Positions 36,283 to 45,342 of a stretch of DNA of 64,000 nucleotides are shown here, piece after piece. Both the position numbers and the translations under genes were made by a program. Positions within the stretch are counted from its first letter, which is position 1. Each line of letters opens with the position of its first letter. Origin of the DNA: Bacteroidia bacterium (GTDB lineage: Bacteria > Bacteroidota > Bacteroidia > 2-12-FULL-35-15); the NCBI GenBank assembly GCA_030654175.1, contig JAURXZ010000030.1, positions 524,502 to 588,501 on the forward strand. The letters are read 5' to 3'. The notes under the pieces were generated by a model. The model was not told the origin of the DNA and made no database searches. It worked only from the letters and a program-made list of their open reading frames with translations.

Positions 36283-36702
36283 ATGGTACTAGCAGCAAAT
36301 CAAAAAATCCGGATATCTTCGAAAGCCGAAAATATTATATTAGTTGAACGAATGATAGAAGATGTTTGCGACCTGTTTAACATCAGTCAGGATTTTTATG
36401 GTAATATTTTAGTGGCCCTAACCGAAGCTGTTAACAATGCCATATACCATGGAAATCAGGCTAATGCAAACAAAAATATTGATATCTCTTTCAAAACATC
36501 TCCAAATCTCGTTTCGTTCATTGTAAAAGATGAAGGCCCGGGCTTTAATTATTCTGATCTGCCGGATCCTACTAACCCCGAAAACATAGCTAACCCTAAT
36601 GGCCGCGGAGTATTTTTAATGCGTAACCTTGCCGATAATGTTTCTTTTGAAGATAACGGCAGTAAAGTAATCCTTGATTTTAAAGTTGAATCTAAAAATT
36701 AG
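36283..36702 (+). CDS. GHKL-type ATP-binding protein (anti-sigma-factor kinase-like)
   Basis: From the ATG at 36283 the product is 139 residues; a TTG at 36271 inside the preceding gene is less likely. It is a bare histidine-kinase-type ATPase domain with the N box ALTEAVNNAIYHGN, G1 box KDEGPGFNYSDLP and G2 box NGRGVFLMRNL. That is the RsbW/SpoIIAB-like set seen in anti-sigma-factor serine kinases. No sigma factor or anti-anti-sigma partner is adjacent. The 2-bp spacing to the DUF4175-like gene indicates an operon, so the two may act together. A terminator follows 33 bp later. Confidence 0.9.
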   Translation: MVLAANQKIRISSKAENIILVERMIEDVCDLFNISQDFYGNILVALTEAVNNAIYHGNQANANKNIDISFKTSPNLVSFIVKDEGPGFNYSDLPDPTNPENIANPNGRGVFLMRNLADNVSFEDNGSKVILDFKVESKN

Positions 36703-36734
36703 TTTTTAAATAGCATATATACCAGATTTTATAT

Positions 36735-36778
36735 AAAAAAGCGGACCAATTTACTAAAGTAAATTGGTCCGCTTTTTT
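36735..36778. terminator. Strong bidirectional terminator
   Basis: Near-perfect arms AAAAAAGCGGACCAATTTAC and its complement with a short loop, A-run before and T-run after. It sits between the ATPase gene (plus) and the methyltransferase gene (minus). Confidence 0.88.
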
Positions 36779-36803
36779 ATGCTAATTAATACCAAATCGT
36801 TAA

Positions 36804-36900
36804 CAAGTCATGAAAAAACGTCATTCCGAACCTGCCTGCCCCGATGGCTATCGGTGGTTTCGGAAACTCTTAGAAGCCGAAACAAATTCATCATGACTTG
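36804..36900. repeat. Intergenic repeat with 10-bp terminal inverted repeats
   Basis: The ends CAAGTCATGA and TCATGACTTG are perfect inverted repeats. The inside contains CGTCATTCCGAACC, CCGATGGCTATCGG (a small hairpin) and GTTTCGGAAACTC. The style is that of non-coding dispersed elements; a related CGTTCATTCCGAATC stretch is near 50228. Confidence 0.6.
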
Positions 36901-36909
36901 GCTTTTAAA

Positions 36910-37827
36910 TTAAAAATTCCTAAACCTGCCAAAAACACCAAGAGGCAGCTTATTTCCTTCTGTTGCCTGTAAATACAACTCACCAACATTCAAATTTTCT
37001 CCCGCCTTTTGCTTCAGCAAATTTTCAATGATCAGAGGTGAAAAACCCAACGAATACGCATTAAGAATTAAAAAATGTTCCTGATCGCTCAACAGGCTTA
37101 AAACGCCTTTTATCATTTCATTGATATTGTCTTCCAGTTTCCATTTTTCGCCATTGGGGCCATGGCCAAAGGCGGGAGGGTCAAGAATGATTCCATTGTA
37201 TTTATTGCCACGCTTTTCTTCACGCTTCACAAATTTCAACGCATCTTCCACTACCCAGCGAATATTATTCAAACCGGATAGATCCATATTCTCTTTTGAC
37301 CAGGTAACCACTTGTTTTATCGAATCAACATGCGTAACATCAGCACCCGCTGCCTTTGCCGCTAAAGAGGCACCACCGGTATAAGCAAATAAATTCAACA
37401 CTTTGGGTTGAGGTACAGACATCGCCTTAACGGTTTGATAAATAAAATCCCAATTAGGAGCTTGTTCAGGAAATATACCAACGTGCTTGAAGGAGGTTAA
37501 ACCCAAACGGAAAGAGATTTGAGATTTGAGATTTGAGATTTGAGATTCTTTCTCATTTGTCTCATTTCTCACATCTGATATCTCATATCTAATTTGCCAC
37601 TGATCAGGCATTTGTTTCAACTTTTTCCATTCACCTGATGAACTTGAGCGAGGCATAAATTTAATGTGCGCACGTTTTTCCCATTCAGCATTACTCAGTG
37701 ATTTATCCCAAACCGCTTGTGGCTCAGGCCTGATGGTAATAAACTGACCAAAACGTTCCAGCTTTTCAAAGCCTCCAACATCAATTAATTCGTAATCCTT
37801 AAAATTCTGTGGTGTAAGTAATTGCAT
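36910..37827 (-). CDS. Class I SAM-dependent methyltransferase (23S rRNA-type, PF10672-like)
   Basis: The 305-residue product has an N-terminal beta-rich segment (DVGGFEKLERFGQFITIRPEPQ) and a Rossmann methyltransferase domain: VLNLFAYTGGASLAAKAAGADVTHVDS (SAM site), VEDALKFVKR and IILDPPAFGHGPNGEKWKLE (DPPxF motif), matching the RlmI/RlmK-like family that methylates rRNA cytosine or guanine. The substrate nucleotide is not determinable here. An odd segment at residues about 76-106 (ETNEKESQISNLKSQIS) is encoded by a run of GAGATTT repeats and interrupts the junction between the domains. Confidence 0.9.
   Translation of the reverse strand: MQLLTPQNFKDYELIDVGGFEKLERFGQFITIRPEPQAVWDKSLSNAEWEKRAHIKFMPRSSSSGEWKKLKQMPDQWQIRYEISDVRNETNEKESQISNLKSQISFRLGLTSFKHVGIFPEQAPNWDFIYQTVKAMSVPQPKVLNLFAYTGGASLAAKAAGADVTHVDSIKQVVTWSKENMDLSGLNNIRWVVEDALKFVKREEKRGNKYNGIILDPPAFGHGPNGEKWKLEDNINEMIKGVLSLLSDQEHFLILNAYSLGFSPLIIENLLKQKAGENLNVGELYLQATEGNKLPLGVFGRFRNF
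37511..37600 (-). repeat. In-frame 'word' repeat insertion inside the methyltransferase gene
   Basis: The plus strand shows GAGATTTGAGATTTGAGATT extended to about four tandem GAGATTT units, followed by CTTTCTCATTTG, CTCATTTCTCACATC and TGATATCTCATATC. It encodes a polar, helical linker (ESQISNLKSQIS). Similar GAGATTTG words also occur inside purM. Confidence 0.8.
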
Positions 37828-37837
37828 AATTGATGTG

Positions 37838-38060
37838 CTAATTAAAATAATGTGCTGATGTGCTAATTTTTTGATGTGCTAATTAGAAGATATGCTGATG
37901 TGTTGATTTATTGATGTCTTAATAAATTCAACAAATACAAATGTATGAATTAATGCTTTTATTTATCAAAACCGTATTTATTATTTGGTTTAAAAAAGCA
38001 AATTGTAAACCTAAAAAGCAAAAATCAGCACATCAGCACATCAGCACATTATCAAATTAA
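37838..38060. repeat. Inverted 'TGATGTGCTAATT' word repeats between methyltransferase and gltX
   Basis: About six copies of TGATGTGCTAATT-type words occupy 37838-37910, and complementary words (ATCAGCACATCAGCACATC) occupy 38025-38053. The two blocks could pair to a large hairpin around an AT-rich loop. The right block directly abuts the gltX -7 box, so it occupies the place of the -33 box. Confidence 0.8.
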
Positions 38061-38062
38061 GT

Positions 38063-38070
38063 TACCTTTG
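38063..38070 (+). promoter_or_regulatory. -7 box that decides the gltX start
   Basis: TACCTTTG is a perfect TAnnTTTG. Transcription should begin only a few bases downstream, which excludes a TTG start at 38068 and supports the ATG at 38089. No -33 TTTG is seen, since that position is filled by the word repeat. Confidence 0.6.
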
Positions 38071-38088
38071 CACCCTCAAAAAAAAATT

Positions 38089-39642
38089 ATGGAAAATAAA
38101 AGAGTTCGTTTACGTTTTGCACCAAGCCCAACAGGTGGTTTACACATGGGTGGTGTGCGTACAGCATTGTTTAGTTATTTATTCGCAAAAAAACACAATG
38201 GTGATTTTGTTTTACGTATTGAAGATACCGACCAAACCCGCTATGTAAAGGGCGCTGAAGAATATATCATTGAATCATTGAAGTGGTGTGGAATAGAACC
38301 GAATGAAGGTGTCGGGTTTGGTGATGGCCCACATGCACCCTACCGTCAGAGCGAACGCAAAGAGTTAGGTATTTATAAAAAATATTCCGATCAGCTTATT
38401 GCAAGTGGCCACGCCTATTATGCTTTTGATACCCCCGAAGAGTTGGATGCAATGCGCAAACGTTTAGAAGCAGCTAAAGTAGTGGCTCCTCAATACAATG
38501 CGGTAACGCGTCAAAACATGCGTAATTCATTGACGTTATCCGAAGATGATGTAAAAAAATTAATGGATGCAGGAACTCCTTTTGTGGTGCGTTTAAAAGT
38601 GCCCCGTAATGAAGAGATACGTTTTCACGATATCATCAGAGGATGGGTGGTGGTTAATTCTACTCAGGTAGATGATAAAGTTTTATTGAAATCGGATGGA
38701 ATGCCTACTTACCATTTGGCACATATTGTGGATGATATTGAAATGGAGATCTCACATGCGGTACGTGGTGAAGAATGGCTACCATCAGCACCTGCACATA
38801 TATTAATTTATCGTTTCCTGGGCTGTGAAGATAAAATGCCATTGCTGGCTCATTTGCCATTAATATTAAAACCTGATGGTAATGGAAAACTATCAAAACG
38901 TGATAAATCAGGAATTCCAATGTTTCCCTTAAACTGGCATGATGAACGTACCGGTGAAAGTTATGTTGGATATCGCGAAAGCGGATTTTTTCCAGATGCA
39001 TTTGTGAATATGCTTGCTATGTTGGGCTGGAACCCCGGAACAACTCAGGAAATTTTTTCGATGGAAGAATTGATCCAGGCATTTTCATTTGAACGTGTAA
39101 ATAAATCAGGAGCTAAATTCGATCCTGAAAAAACAAAATGGTTCAACCAACAATATTTACGCAAAAAATCGGATAAGGAATTGGCTGAGTTATTCATGCC
39201 TGTTTTAGATGAAAAATTAAAGGGGACACAAGATACAAGACACAAGAACCAAGAGTTTGTAGAAGGGGTTTGTAAATTGGTTAAAGAAAAATCACATTTT
39301 GTTAATGAATTCTGGGACGCAGGAATTTACTTTTTTATTGCTCCAACCGCTTATGATGCCGATGTAATTAAAAAAAGATGGAATGAAAATTCTGCAAGTT
39401 TTATAAAAGCCGTAATAGAGCGTTTTAAAGGCTTAAACACCTTTACAGCTGCCGACACTGAAGCCGCATTCAAAGCCGCTGCTGAAGGCCAAGGAATTGC
39501 CACAGGACAGGTAATGCAATTGTTCCGCGTATGTTTAAGTGGTGTTGGTGGTGGCCCGATGTTATTTGAAATGGTAGAATTGCTTGGTAAGGATGAAGTT
39601 GTAAAACGATTGGAAGCAGCGGTTGGCAGTATAAAGATTTGA
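38089..39642 (+). CDS. gltX: Glutamyl-tRNA synthetase
   Basis: The 517-residue product is a complete class I synthetase with the HIGH-type motif PSPTGGLHMGG, the KMSKS-type motif KLSKRD, and the Glu-tRNA discriminating domain DDKVLLKSDGMPTYHLAHIVDD. It charges tRNA-Glu with glutamate. Residues about 380-389 (TQDTRHKNQE) are encoded by a repeat word (ACAAGATACAAGACACAAG) and appear as an insertion between the catalytic core and the anticodon-binding domain. The ATG at 38089 was chosen because of the -7 box directly upstream. Confidence 0.97.
   Translation: MENKRVRLRFAPSPTGGLHMGGVRTALFSYLFAKKHNGDFVLRIEDTDQTRYVKGAEEYIIESLKWCGIEPNEGVGFGDGPHAPYRQSERKELGIYKKYSDQLIASGHAYYAFDTPEELDAMRKRLEAAKVVAPQYNAVTRQNMRNSLTLSEDDVKKLMDAGTPFVVRLKVPRNEEIRFHDIIRGWVVVNSTQVDDKVLLKSDGMPTYHLAHIVDDIEMEISHAVRGEEWLPSAPAHILIYRFLGCEDKMPLLAHLPLILKPDGNGKLSKRDKSGIPMFPLNWHDERTGESYVGYRESGFFPDAFVNMLAMLGWNPGTTQEIFSMEELIQAFSFERVNKSGAKFDPEKTKWFNQQYLRKKSDKELAELFMPVLDEKLKGTQDTRHKNQEFVEGVCKLVKEKSHFVNEFWDAGIYFFIAPTAYDADVIKKRWNENSASFIKAVIERFKGLNTFTAADTEAAFKAAAEGQGIATGQVMQLFRVCLSGVGGGPMLFEMVELLGKDEVVKRLEAAVGSIKI
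39226..39253 (+). repeat. In-frame 'word' repeat insertion inside gltX
   Basis: ACACAAGATACAAGACACAA plus GAACCAAG encodes TQDTRHKNQ. The same DNA style encodes KTQEAKSKKQET in kynU. Confidence 0.7.
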
Positions 39643-39644
39643 GA

Positions 39645-39740
39645 TATTAGATGTTGGATAATAGATGTTGGATAATAGACATTGGTTGGAAGGGAGCCTT
39701 TATCCGGATTAATATCTAATATCCAACATCATAAATCTAT
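39645..39740. repeat. Hairpin of 'ATAGATGTTGGATA' words between gltX and prfA
   Basis: GATATTAGATGTTGGATA, ATAGATGTTGGATA and ATAGACATTGG are followed after a short loop by ATATCTAATATCCAACATC, the inverse. The convergent genes gltX and prfA end at either side, so the hairpin may serve as a shared terminator even though it belongs to the word-repeat class. Confidence 0.78.
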
Positions 39741-39742
39741 TT

Positions 39743-40816
39743 TTATCCAATTCCGCCTTCTTTCAAACGCTCTGCATTTTCAGCCAGTTGGAGACCATCA
39801 AGTACCTCTTGTATATCTCCATCCATGAACAATGTTAAATTATAGAGGGTCATATTGATACGATGATCTGTGATCCGGTTTTGAGAATAATTATAGGTGC
39901 GGATCTTTTCGGAACGGTCGCCCGTAGAAACCATTGTTTTTCTTCTTTTGGAAACGCTATCCAGGTGTTTTTGTAATTCTATTTCATACAATTTCGCTCT
40001 CAACATTTTCATCGCTAATTCACGATTACCAAGCTGTTTACGATCCTGCTGACAGGTAATAACAATACCTGAAGGCTTATGTGTTAACATTACCTTTGAT
40101 TCCACCTTGTTCACATTTTGTCCACCGGCACCTCCCGAACGGGCAAACTGAATTTCCAGATCGGCAGGATTAATAACCACATCCACCTCATCGGCTTCCG
40201 GCATTACCATCACTGTTGCAGCGGAAGTATGCACACGGCCCTGTGTTTCGGTATTAGGGATACGCTGTACACGATGTACCCCTCCTTCAAATTTTAAGAT
40301 GCCATAGGCGTTTTCACCGGTTACGTTAAAAATAACTTCTTTGTAACCTCCCATTGTACCGTCATTAAAATCAACCACCTCAACCTTAAGTCCTTTGTTT
40401 TCACAAAAACGTGTGTACATCCGGTATAGATCGCCTGCAAAAATACTTGCCTCATCCCCTCCTGTACCTGCACGGATCTCCATTACCACATTTTTAGCAT
40501 CTTCAGGATCTTTTGGAATCAGCATTTGACGGATCTGATCCTCGATCAATTCTTTTTTAGGAACCAACTCATCCAGGTCCATTTTAGCCATCTCCCTCAT
40601 TTCCTCATCCTTTTCATTGGACAAAACTCCTTTGTTGTATTCAATGTTTTCTACCACGTTTTTATACTCATGATAGGCCGTTACCACTTCGGTAAGGTCT
40701 TTATACTCTTTGTTGAATTTTTTAAATTCACTCATATTGCCAATTACCTTTGGGTCGGACAATTTCTGTTCAACTTCTTCCCAACGTCTTTTTATGGCTG
40801 CTAATTTTTCTAACAC
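39743..40816 (-). CDS. prfA: Peptide chain release factor 1
   Basis: The 357-residue product is RF1: the GGQ motif is in [16 protein letters not shown], and the family hallmarks [18 protein letters not shown] and HRVQRIP are present, as is the RF1-type [20 protein letters not shown]. It recognises UAA/UAG stop codons. The start is a GTG at 40816; the next in-frame ATG is too far downstream. The gene is monocistronic and ends in the word-repeat hairpin. Confidence 0.97.
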   Translation of the reverse strand: MLEKLAAIKRRWEEVEQKLSDPKVIGNMSEFKKFNKEYKDLTEVVTAYHEYKNVVENIEYNKGVLSNEKDEEMREMAKMDLDELVPKKELIEDQIRQMLIPKDPEDAKNVVMEIRAGTGGDEASIFAGDLYRMYTRFCENKGLKVEVVDFNDGTMGGYKEVIFNVTGENAYGILKFEGGVHRVQRIPNTETQGRVHTSAATVMVMPEADEVDVVINPADLEIQFARSGGAGGQNVNKVESKVMLTHKPSGIVITCQQDRKQLGNRELAMKMLRAKLYEIELQKHLDSVSKRRKTMVSTGDRSEKIRTYNYSQNRITDHRINMTLYNLTLFMDGDIQEVLDGLQLAENAERLKEGGIG

Positions 40817-40889
40817 GTTCTGTTTTTTCTGATTTTTCGCTACGAAGGTATAAAAAAAGATGCATTGAACCGGGGTGTTTCACAAACAC

Positions 40890-40916
40890 TAAATAAAAAA
40901 GCCCTGAAAGGGCTTT
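40890..40916 (-). terminator. Rho-independent terminator
   Basis: AAAGCCCT and AGGGCTTT arms with a GAA-type loop; on the minus strand a T-run follows. It terminates the small gene at 40958-41236 ahead of prfA. Confidence 0.85.
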
Positions 40917-40957
40917 AAAAAACAACAAAATATCTTTCTTTAGTGTTGCCCATACTT

Positions 40958-41236
40958 TTAATCGACAACACCATATTCATCATCTTCGTATTTGAAAAGG
41001 GGTTCTGTTTCTTTTTTAATTAATACTCCCTCCGCATTGAATTGTAATTTATGTAATGTTTCATCATGACTAATTTCGACATTATAAATGGTTTGCCCCT
41101 TACTGTCAATGCTTTTTCTTATGTCAGCAAGAAACTCTTCATCGAAATGTTTGTTTCTTATATACTCGTTTATTTCGTAAGGAATATTCTCCAATGTTTC
41201 CTTTTCTGATTTTTTATCTGATCCCGGGGTGCTCAT
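40958..41236 (-). CDS. Small acidic protein, possibly PepSY-like
   Basis: The 92-residue acidic product has no signal peptide or membrane helix. The middle (FLADIRKSIDSKGQTIYNVEISHDETLHKLQFNAEGVL) looks like a PepSY-type alpha-beta repeat, a short domain found in many small Bacteroidota proteins, but I would not assign a function. It has its own terminator and is separated from ftsH by a repeat-bearing gap. Low-confidence family call, but a good coding appearance. Confidence 0.65.
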   Translation of the reverse strand: MSTPGSDKKSEKETLENIPYEINEYIRNKHFDEEFLADIRKSIDSKGQTIYNVEISHDETLHKLQFNAEGVLIKKETEPLFKYEDDEYGVVD

Positions 41237-41463
41237 CTTAATTGTATTTTAAGTTTCCTCTTACAATGTTACATTCAGTTTACCTCCAAAACAATGAACT
41301 CGGTCATTCAGAATGCTTTTTTTAAGGACAATTTTTTTAGAACCAGACCAAGATTTTATAAAATAAATGGCAATATCAGTTTTAAAGCCAACCCACATAT
41401 TTCGACCGGACCAATTTGACTCTTCACAATCCGATTGACATAGTTGATGATATGGTTAATGCC

Positions 41464-41551
41464 GCGTTAGGGATTGCAGCGTAAATCCTTTTCTGTTTAG
41501 AAAAGATTGAAGCGGAAAGCCCGCCAATTCTTTTCAGAATTGGAACGCCCC
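41464..41551 (-). repeat. Double-hairpin dispersed repeat, copy 3
   Basis: On the minus strand: GGGGCGTTCC - AATTCTGAAAAGAATT hairpin - GGCGGGCTTTCCGCTTCAATC - TTTTCT/AGAAAA hairpin - GGATTTACGCTGCAATCC - CTAACGC. It is the shortest, near-consensus copy. It occupies the 368-bp gap (41237-41604) between the small gene and ftsH; the rest of that gap shows nothing else I can name. Confidence 0.9.
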
Positions 41552-41604
41552 AATTCAAAAAACGATAATTATGTAATTTAAATGAAAAAAATAACACCGA
41601 AACT

Positions 41605-43569
41605 TTACAAAGCAAGAACAGCTTCTTCTTTAACAGAAGGACGTTCACCCAATAAAGCTTCAATTTCTTTTTTGTAAACCACTTCTTTTTCCAGTAAAAG
41701 TTTTGCAAGTGCATCCAGCTTATCACGGTTTTTTTCTAAAATACTCCTCGCACTCTCATGAGCTTGTTCCACCAGTTTCCTGACTTCTTCATCAATAAGT
41801 TGAGCCGTTGCTTCGCTGTAAGGCTTTAAAAACGAATTTTCATATACTCCCGTAGAGTCATAAAAACTGATGTTCCCTATTTTTTCGCTCAAACCAAGAT
41901 TAACTACCATCATATAGGCTTGCTTGGTAACCTTCTCCAGGTCATCAAGGGCCCCGGATGACGCTTCCTTGAAAACGATCTCCTCTGCTGTTCTTCCACC
42001 CAAAGCAGCGCAAAGTTGGTCAAAAAATTGCGCCTCAGTGATAATTTGCCGCTCTTCGGGCAGATACCATGCCCCACCAAGAGATTTGCCCCTGGGGATG
42101 ATAGAAACCTTTTGTAAAGGGTCCACATTTTTAAGCATCCAACTCACAATTGCATGACCTGCCTCGTGATAAGCGATTATTTTTTTCTCGGAAGGAGAAA
42201 TTATTTTACTTTTCTTTTCAAGCCCCGACATGATGCGATCAATGGCATCAAAAAAATCCTGTGTCTCCACCGCTTTTTTCTTTTTCCGGGCTGCTATAAG
42301 AGCTGCTTCGTTGCATACATTGGCAATATCGGCTCCTGAAAAGCCGGGTGTTTGTGACGCAAGATATTCCGTATCCACTTTTGAATCCAGCAAAAGTGGT
42401 TTCAGGTGTACTTTAAAAATGGCCAACCTTTCCTGCTTGTTAGGGAGATCGAGATGAATATGCCTGTCGAAACGGCCGGGACGTAATAAGGCGGGATCCA
42501 ATATGTCGGCCCTGTTGGTAGCTGCCAGTACAATCACTCCAATATTAGGATTAAAGCCATCCAGCTCTGCCAACAGCTGATTAAGTGTACTATCCCGTTC
42601 ATCATTCGCTTGTATGGAAAGTGCGCGGCCACGAACCCTTCCTATTGTATCAATTTCATCAATAAAAATAATACTGGGTGCTTTTTCCTTTGCTCTGTCG
42701 AATAGGTCACGAACCCGTGAAGCGCCCACTCCCACAAACATCTCAATAAATTCGGATCCGGACAAGGAAAAGAAAGGAACTCCGGCTTCCCCTGCAACAG
42801 CCTTTGCCATAAGTGTTTTACCGGTTCCTGGAGCACCAATTAACAATACACCTTTGGGGATTTTAGCGCCTAATTTTGTAAAATGTTCAGGATGCTTTAG
42901 AAATTCTACAATTTCTATGATCTCTGTTTTTGCCTCTTCATAACCTGCCACATCTTTAAAGGTTATTGGACTATATTTTCCTTTTTCATAAAGCCGGGGT
43001 TTTGACTTTCCAAAATCAAAAATAGAACCTCCGGCTCCTGAAGCAGAACCAAGTCTTCTGAAAATATAAAACCATAAAAAACCTAATAACAGGAGTGGAA
43101 AAAGCCATGAAATAATATTCGGCCACCAACTATTAACGGTTGTATAGGTAACAGGGATCCTTTCCTTCTCAGAGAATCCGGCTTCCGCTTCTTCAAGCTG
43201 ACGGTCAAACACCTCCACTGATCCAACGGTAAAATAATAATGCGGACCTTTATTAACACTACCAAGAAATCCTTTTGCAACATCTTTGTATTTTTCCTTT
43301 TTCAGACTTTCCGGCTTTATATAAACCTGTGCAATTTCTTTATTAACAACATCTATTTTTGCCACATCATGTGAAGGAAGTATGTCTTGCTTAAACTCTT
43401 GCCAGGTGATGGATTTCGCAGCAGAAGATCTTCCGGGTAAATAATTGAACAGGATAATTGCAATTAGAATAATAAGGTATATCCAATAGATAGAAAATGG
43501 ACGGGATCCCTTTTCCTTTTTCTTTAGATCATTTTCTTCTCTGCCGTTTTCTGATATCTGCTGGTTCAT
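41605..43569 (-). CDS. ftsH: ATP-dependent zinc metalloprotease FtsH
   Basis: The 654-residue protein has two membrane helices (about 27-45 and 148-170) flanking a periplasmic domain, an AAA domain with Walker A GAPGTGKT (245-252), Walker B IIFIDEID and the SRH region ([18 protein letters not shown]), and an M41 peptidase domain with the zinc site HEAGH (468-472). It is the inner-membrane quality-control protease that degrades membrane and regulatory proteins. A TTG-N20-TACTTTTG promoter lies upstream. Nothing is unusual in the sequence. Confidence 0.98.
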   Translation of the reverse strand: MNQQISENGREENDLKKKEKGSRPFSIYWIYLIILIAIILFNYLPGRSSAAKSITWQEFKQDILPSHDVAKIDVVNKEIAQVYIKPESLKKEKYKDVAKGFLGSVNKGPHYYFTVGSVEVFDRQLEEAEAGFSEKERIPVTYTTVNSWWPNIISWLFPLLLLGFLWFYIFRRLGSASGAGGSIFDFGKSKPRLYEKGKYSPITFKDVAGYEEAKTEIIEIVEFLKHPEHFTKLGAKIPKGVLLIGAPGTGKTLMAKAVAGEAGVPFFSLSGSEFIEMFVGVGASRVRDLFDRAKEKAPSIIFIDEIDTIGRVRGRALSIQANDERDSTLNQLLAELDGFNPNIGVIVLAATNRADILDPALLRPGRFDRHIHLDLPNKQERLAIFKVHLKPLLLDSKVDTEYLASQTPGFSGADIANVCNEAALIAARKKKKAVETQDFFDAIDRIMSGLEKKSKIISPSEKKIIAYHEAGHAIVSWMLKNVDPLQKVSIIPRGKSLGGAWYLPEERQIITEAQFFDQLCAALGGRTAEEIVFKEASSGALDDLEKVTKQAYMMVVNLGLSEKIGNISFYDSTGVYENSFLKPYSEATAQLIDEEVRKLVEQAHESARSILEKNRDKLDALAKLLLEKEVVYKKEIEALLGERPSVKEEAVLAL

Positions 43570-43640
43570 TCGTTTTTGTATTTGAAACTTATCGTCAAAG
43601 CAATAACATCATGACGGAGAATATCAATAATAAACTCAAT

Positions 43641-43671
43641 CAAAAGTACAGTGCCGTAAAAGAGTGAACAA
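43641..43671 (-). promoter_or_regulatory. Putative ftsH promoter
   Basis: On the minus strand TTG (43669-43671) is followed by 20 nt and TACTTTTG (43641-43648), a full Bacteroidota-type promoter. It leaves a leader of about 65 nt before the ATG at 43569. Confidence 0.55.
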
Positions 43672-43814
43672 TGGCGCTGCTCACGGAAGGCCGTGATTTT
43701 AGTTACAAAAAATATGGGTGTTTTTTATCTTTGGGTAGGAAGGAATGACATTTAGGCTTCCTTCACTGAATAAAGGAGCCTGCTAAAAGAACTCATAAAC
43801 CTTTATACTAAAAA

Positions 43815-43845
43815 GACCTGTCAGGTTTTGAAAACCTGACAGGTC
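43815..43845 (-). repeat. Perfect palindrome of the 'AACCTGACAGG' family, probable purM terminator
   Basis: GACCTGTCAGGTTTT-G-AAAACCTGACAGGTC is a perfect 15-bp palindrome with a single central base. On the minus strand TTTTTAGT follows, so it can act as the purM terminator. A shorter relative lies at 54133-54151. Confidence 0.8.
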
Positions 43846-43907
43846 TAAATAAATATAATTTGTTACCACATAAAGAGCATTCCTGAATTCAACGCCTCAA
43901 TAAATCC

Positions 43908-45113
43908 TTAATATTCAAACAAACCATATTCGGATTTTATGGTCAATCGTTTTTTATCGCTTGCTTCCACTCTTCCCACTATCCGGGCATCCACATTAAA
44001 TGATCTGGAGATCGCTATTATATCGTCTGCAATGGCTTCAGGAAGGTATAATTCCATGCGGTGTCCCATATTAAATACGGTGTACATCTCTTTCCAATCT
44101 GTTCCACTTTGTTCCTGTATCATTTTAAACAATGGTGGGAGTGGGAACAAATTATCTTTTATCACGTGAACTTTATCTACAAAGTGAAGCACCTTGGTTT
44201 GTGCACCACCACTACAATGTACCATTCCGTGAATTTGTGAGCGGTATTTATCTATTATTTTTTTGATGATAGGCGCATAGGTCCGGGTTGGTGAAAGAAC
44301 AAGTTTGCCGGCATCGGTAGAGATCTGAGTATTGAGATTGGGGATTTGAGACCGGTGTTCAAAATTTATTTTTTCTGTCAAGCCAACCTTTCCGCTGTAT
44401 ATCAATGATGAAGGAACAGCGGGATCAAAACTTTCGGGGTATTTATTAGCCAGGCTTTTTTCAAATACATCGTGGCGGGCTGATGTTAAACCGTTACTTC
44501 CCATTCCACCATTGTATTCGGTTTCATAGGTTGCCTGTCCTGATGAGGCCAGGCCTACAATTACATCACCTGCCTGTATATTTTTATTATCAATAACATC
44601 GGCACGTTTCATGCGGCAAACAACAGTTGAATCCACTATAATTGTACGTACAATATCACCAACATCAGCTGTTTCGCCTCCTGTGGAATGTATCCCTATT
44701 CCGAAGCTGCGCAATTGTTCCAAAACTTTTTCAGTCCCGTTAATGATAGCTGAAATAACTTCGGCCGGAATCAGATTTTTATTTCTCCCGATGGTGGAGG
44801 AAAGTAAAATCGTATCAACTGCCCCAACACATAGCAGGTCGTCTGTATTCATTATGATAGCGTCCTGGGCTATTCCTTCCCAAACAGAAACATCTCCTGT
44901 TTCTTTCCAGTAAAGGTATGCTAAGGAGGATTTAGTACCGGCACCATCAGCATGCATTATAATGCAATAATTTTCGTCCCCGCTTAAATAATCAGGAACG
45001 ATCTTACAAAAGGCCTTTGGAAATAATCCTTTATCAATTTTGGCAATTGCATTGTGAACATCTTCCTTTGATGCTGAAACTCCACGTAAATTATATCGGC
45101 TATCCGTATTCAT
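43908..45113 (-). CDS. purM: Phosphoribosylformylglycinamidine cyclo-ligase (AIR synthetase)
   Basis: The 401-residue product fits the Bacteroidota form of PurM: IIMHADGAGTKSSLAYLYW near the start, MNTDDLLCVGA, GIHSTGGETADVGDIVRTI and GDVIVGLASSGQATYE. PurM closes formylglycinamidine ribotide to aminoimidazole ribotide with ATP in purine biosynthesis. Bacterial PurM is often about 345 residues; here extra N-terminal and loop sequences make it longer. Residues about 254-266 (SQIPNLNTQIS) are encoded by a GAGATTGGGGATTTGAG repeat word. The neighbouring genes are unrelated to purines. Confidence 0.9.
   Translation of the reverse strand: MNTDSRYNLRGVSASKEDVHNAIAKIDKGLFPKAFCKIVPDYLSGDENYCIIMHADGAGTKSSLAYLYWKETGDVSVWEGIAQDAIIMNTDDLLCVGAVDTILLSSTIGRNKNLIPAEVISAIINGTEKVLEQLRSFGIGIHSTGGETADVGDIVRTIIVDSTVVCRMKRADVIDNKNIQAGDVIVGLASSGQATYETEYNGGMGSNGLTSARHDVFEKSLANKYPESFDPAVPSSLIYSGKVGLTEKINFEHRSQIPNLNTQISTDAGKLVLSPTRTYAPIIKKIIDKYRSQIHGMVHCSGGAQTKVLHFVDKVHVIKDNLFPLPPLFKMIQEQSGTDWKEMYTVFNMGHRMELYLPEAIADDIIAISRSFNVDARIVGRVEASDKKRLTIKSEYGLFEY
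44318..44354 (-). repeat. In-frame 'word' repeat insertion inside purM
   Basis: The plus strand reads AGATCTGAGTATTGAGATTG and GGGATTTGAG; it encodes RSQIPNLNTQIS, the same motif style (SQISNLKSQI) as in the methyltransferase. Confidence 0.7.
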
Positions 45114-45206
45114 ATTGAGATAATTTGTTTTTTAATTGCCGTATGGAATATGCCATGCCATCTTCATCAGTGTTTGTGAGGTTTGGCCAATGGCTATTTC
45201 ATATCT

Positions 45207-45252
45207 AAAAAAAATAAAACACCCTTCTGTAAAACAAACGGAAGGGTGTTTA
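45207..45252 (-). terminator. Rho-independent terminator of the OmpA-family gene
   Basis: AAACACCCTTCCGT and the complement ACAGAAGGGTGTTT flank an 8-nt loop; on the minus strand a TTTTATTTTTTTT run follows. It is 90 bp after the stop of the PorE-like gene and ahead of purM. Confidence 0.88.
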
Positions 45253-45342
45253 ATTAAAATTTTTATTGAAACTTATTTGAAATTTACATTCCCCGTCTTC
45301 AAATCATTAATTCAAATTCGAAGAACACGCTTTCAAATTGAT

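Larger units (their letters stand above)
43570..43907. other. Intergenic region between purM and ftsH
   Basis: This 338-bp gap carries the ftsH promoter at 43641-43671 and a perfect palindrome at 43815-43845. A small CACGGAAGGCCGTG hairpin lies near 43681. No coding region was recognised. Confidence 0.5.

Noticed and set aside
37838..38060. Possible CRISPR-like array
   Set aside because: The repeats are short words of 7-14 bp without regular spacers, and no cas gene is nearby.
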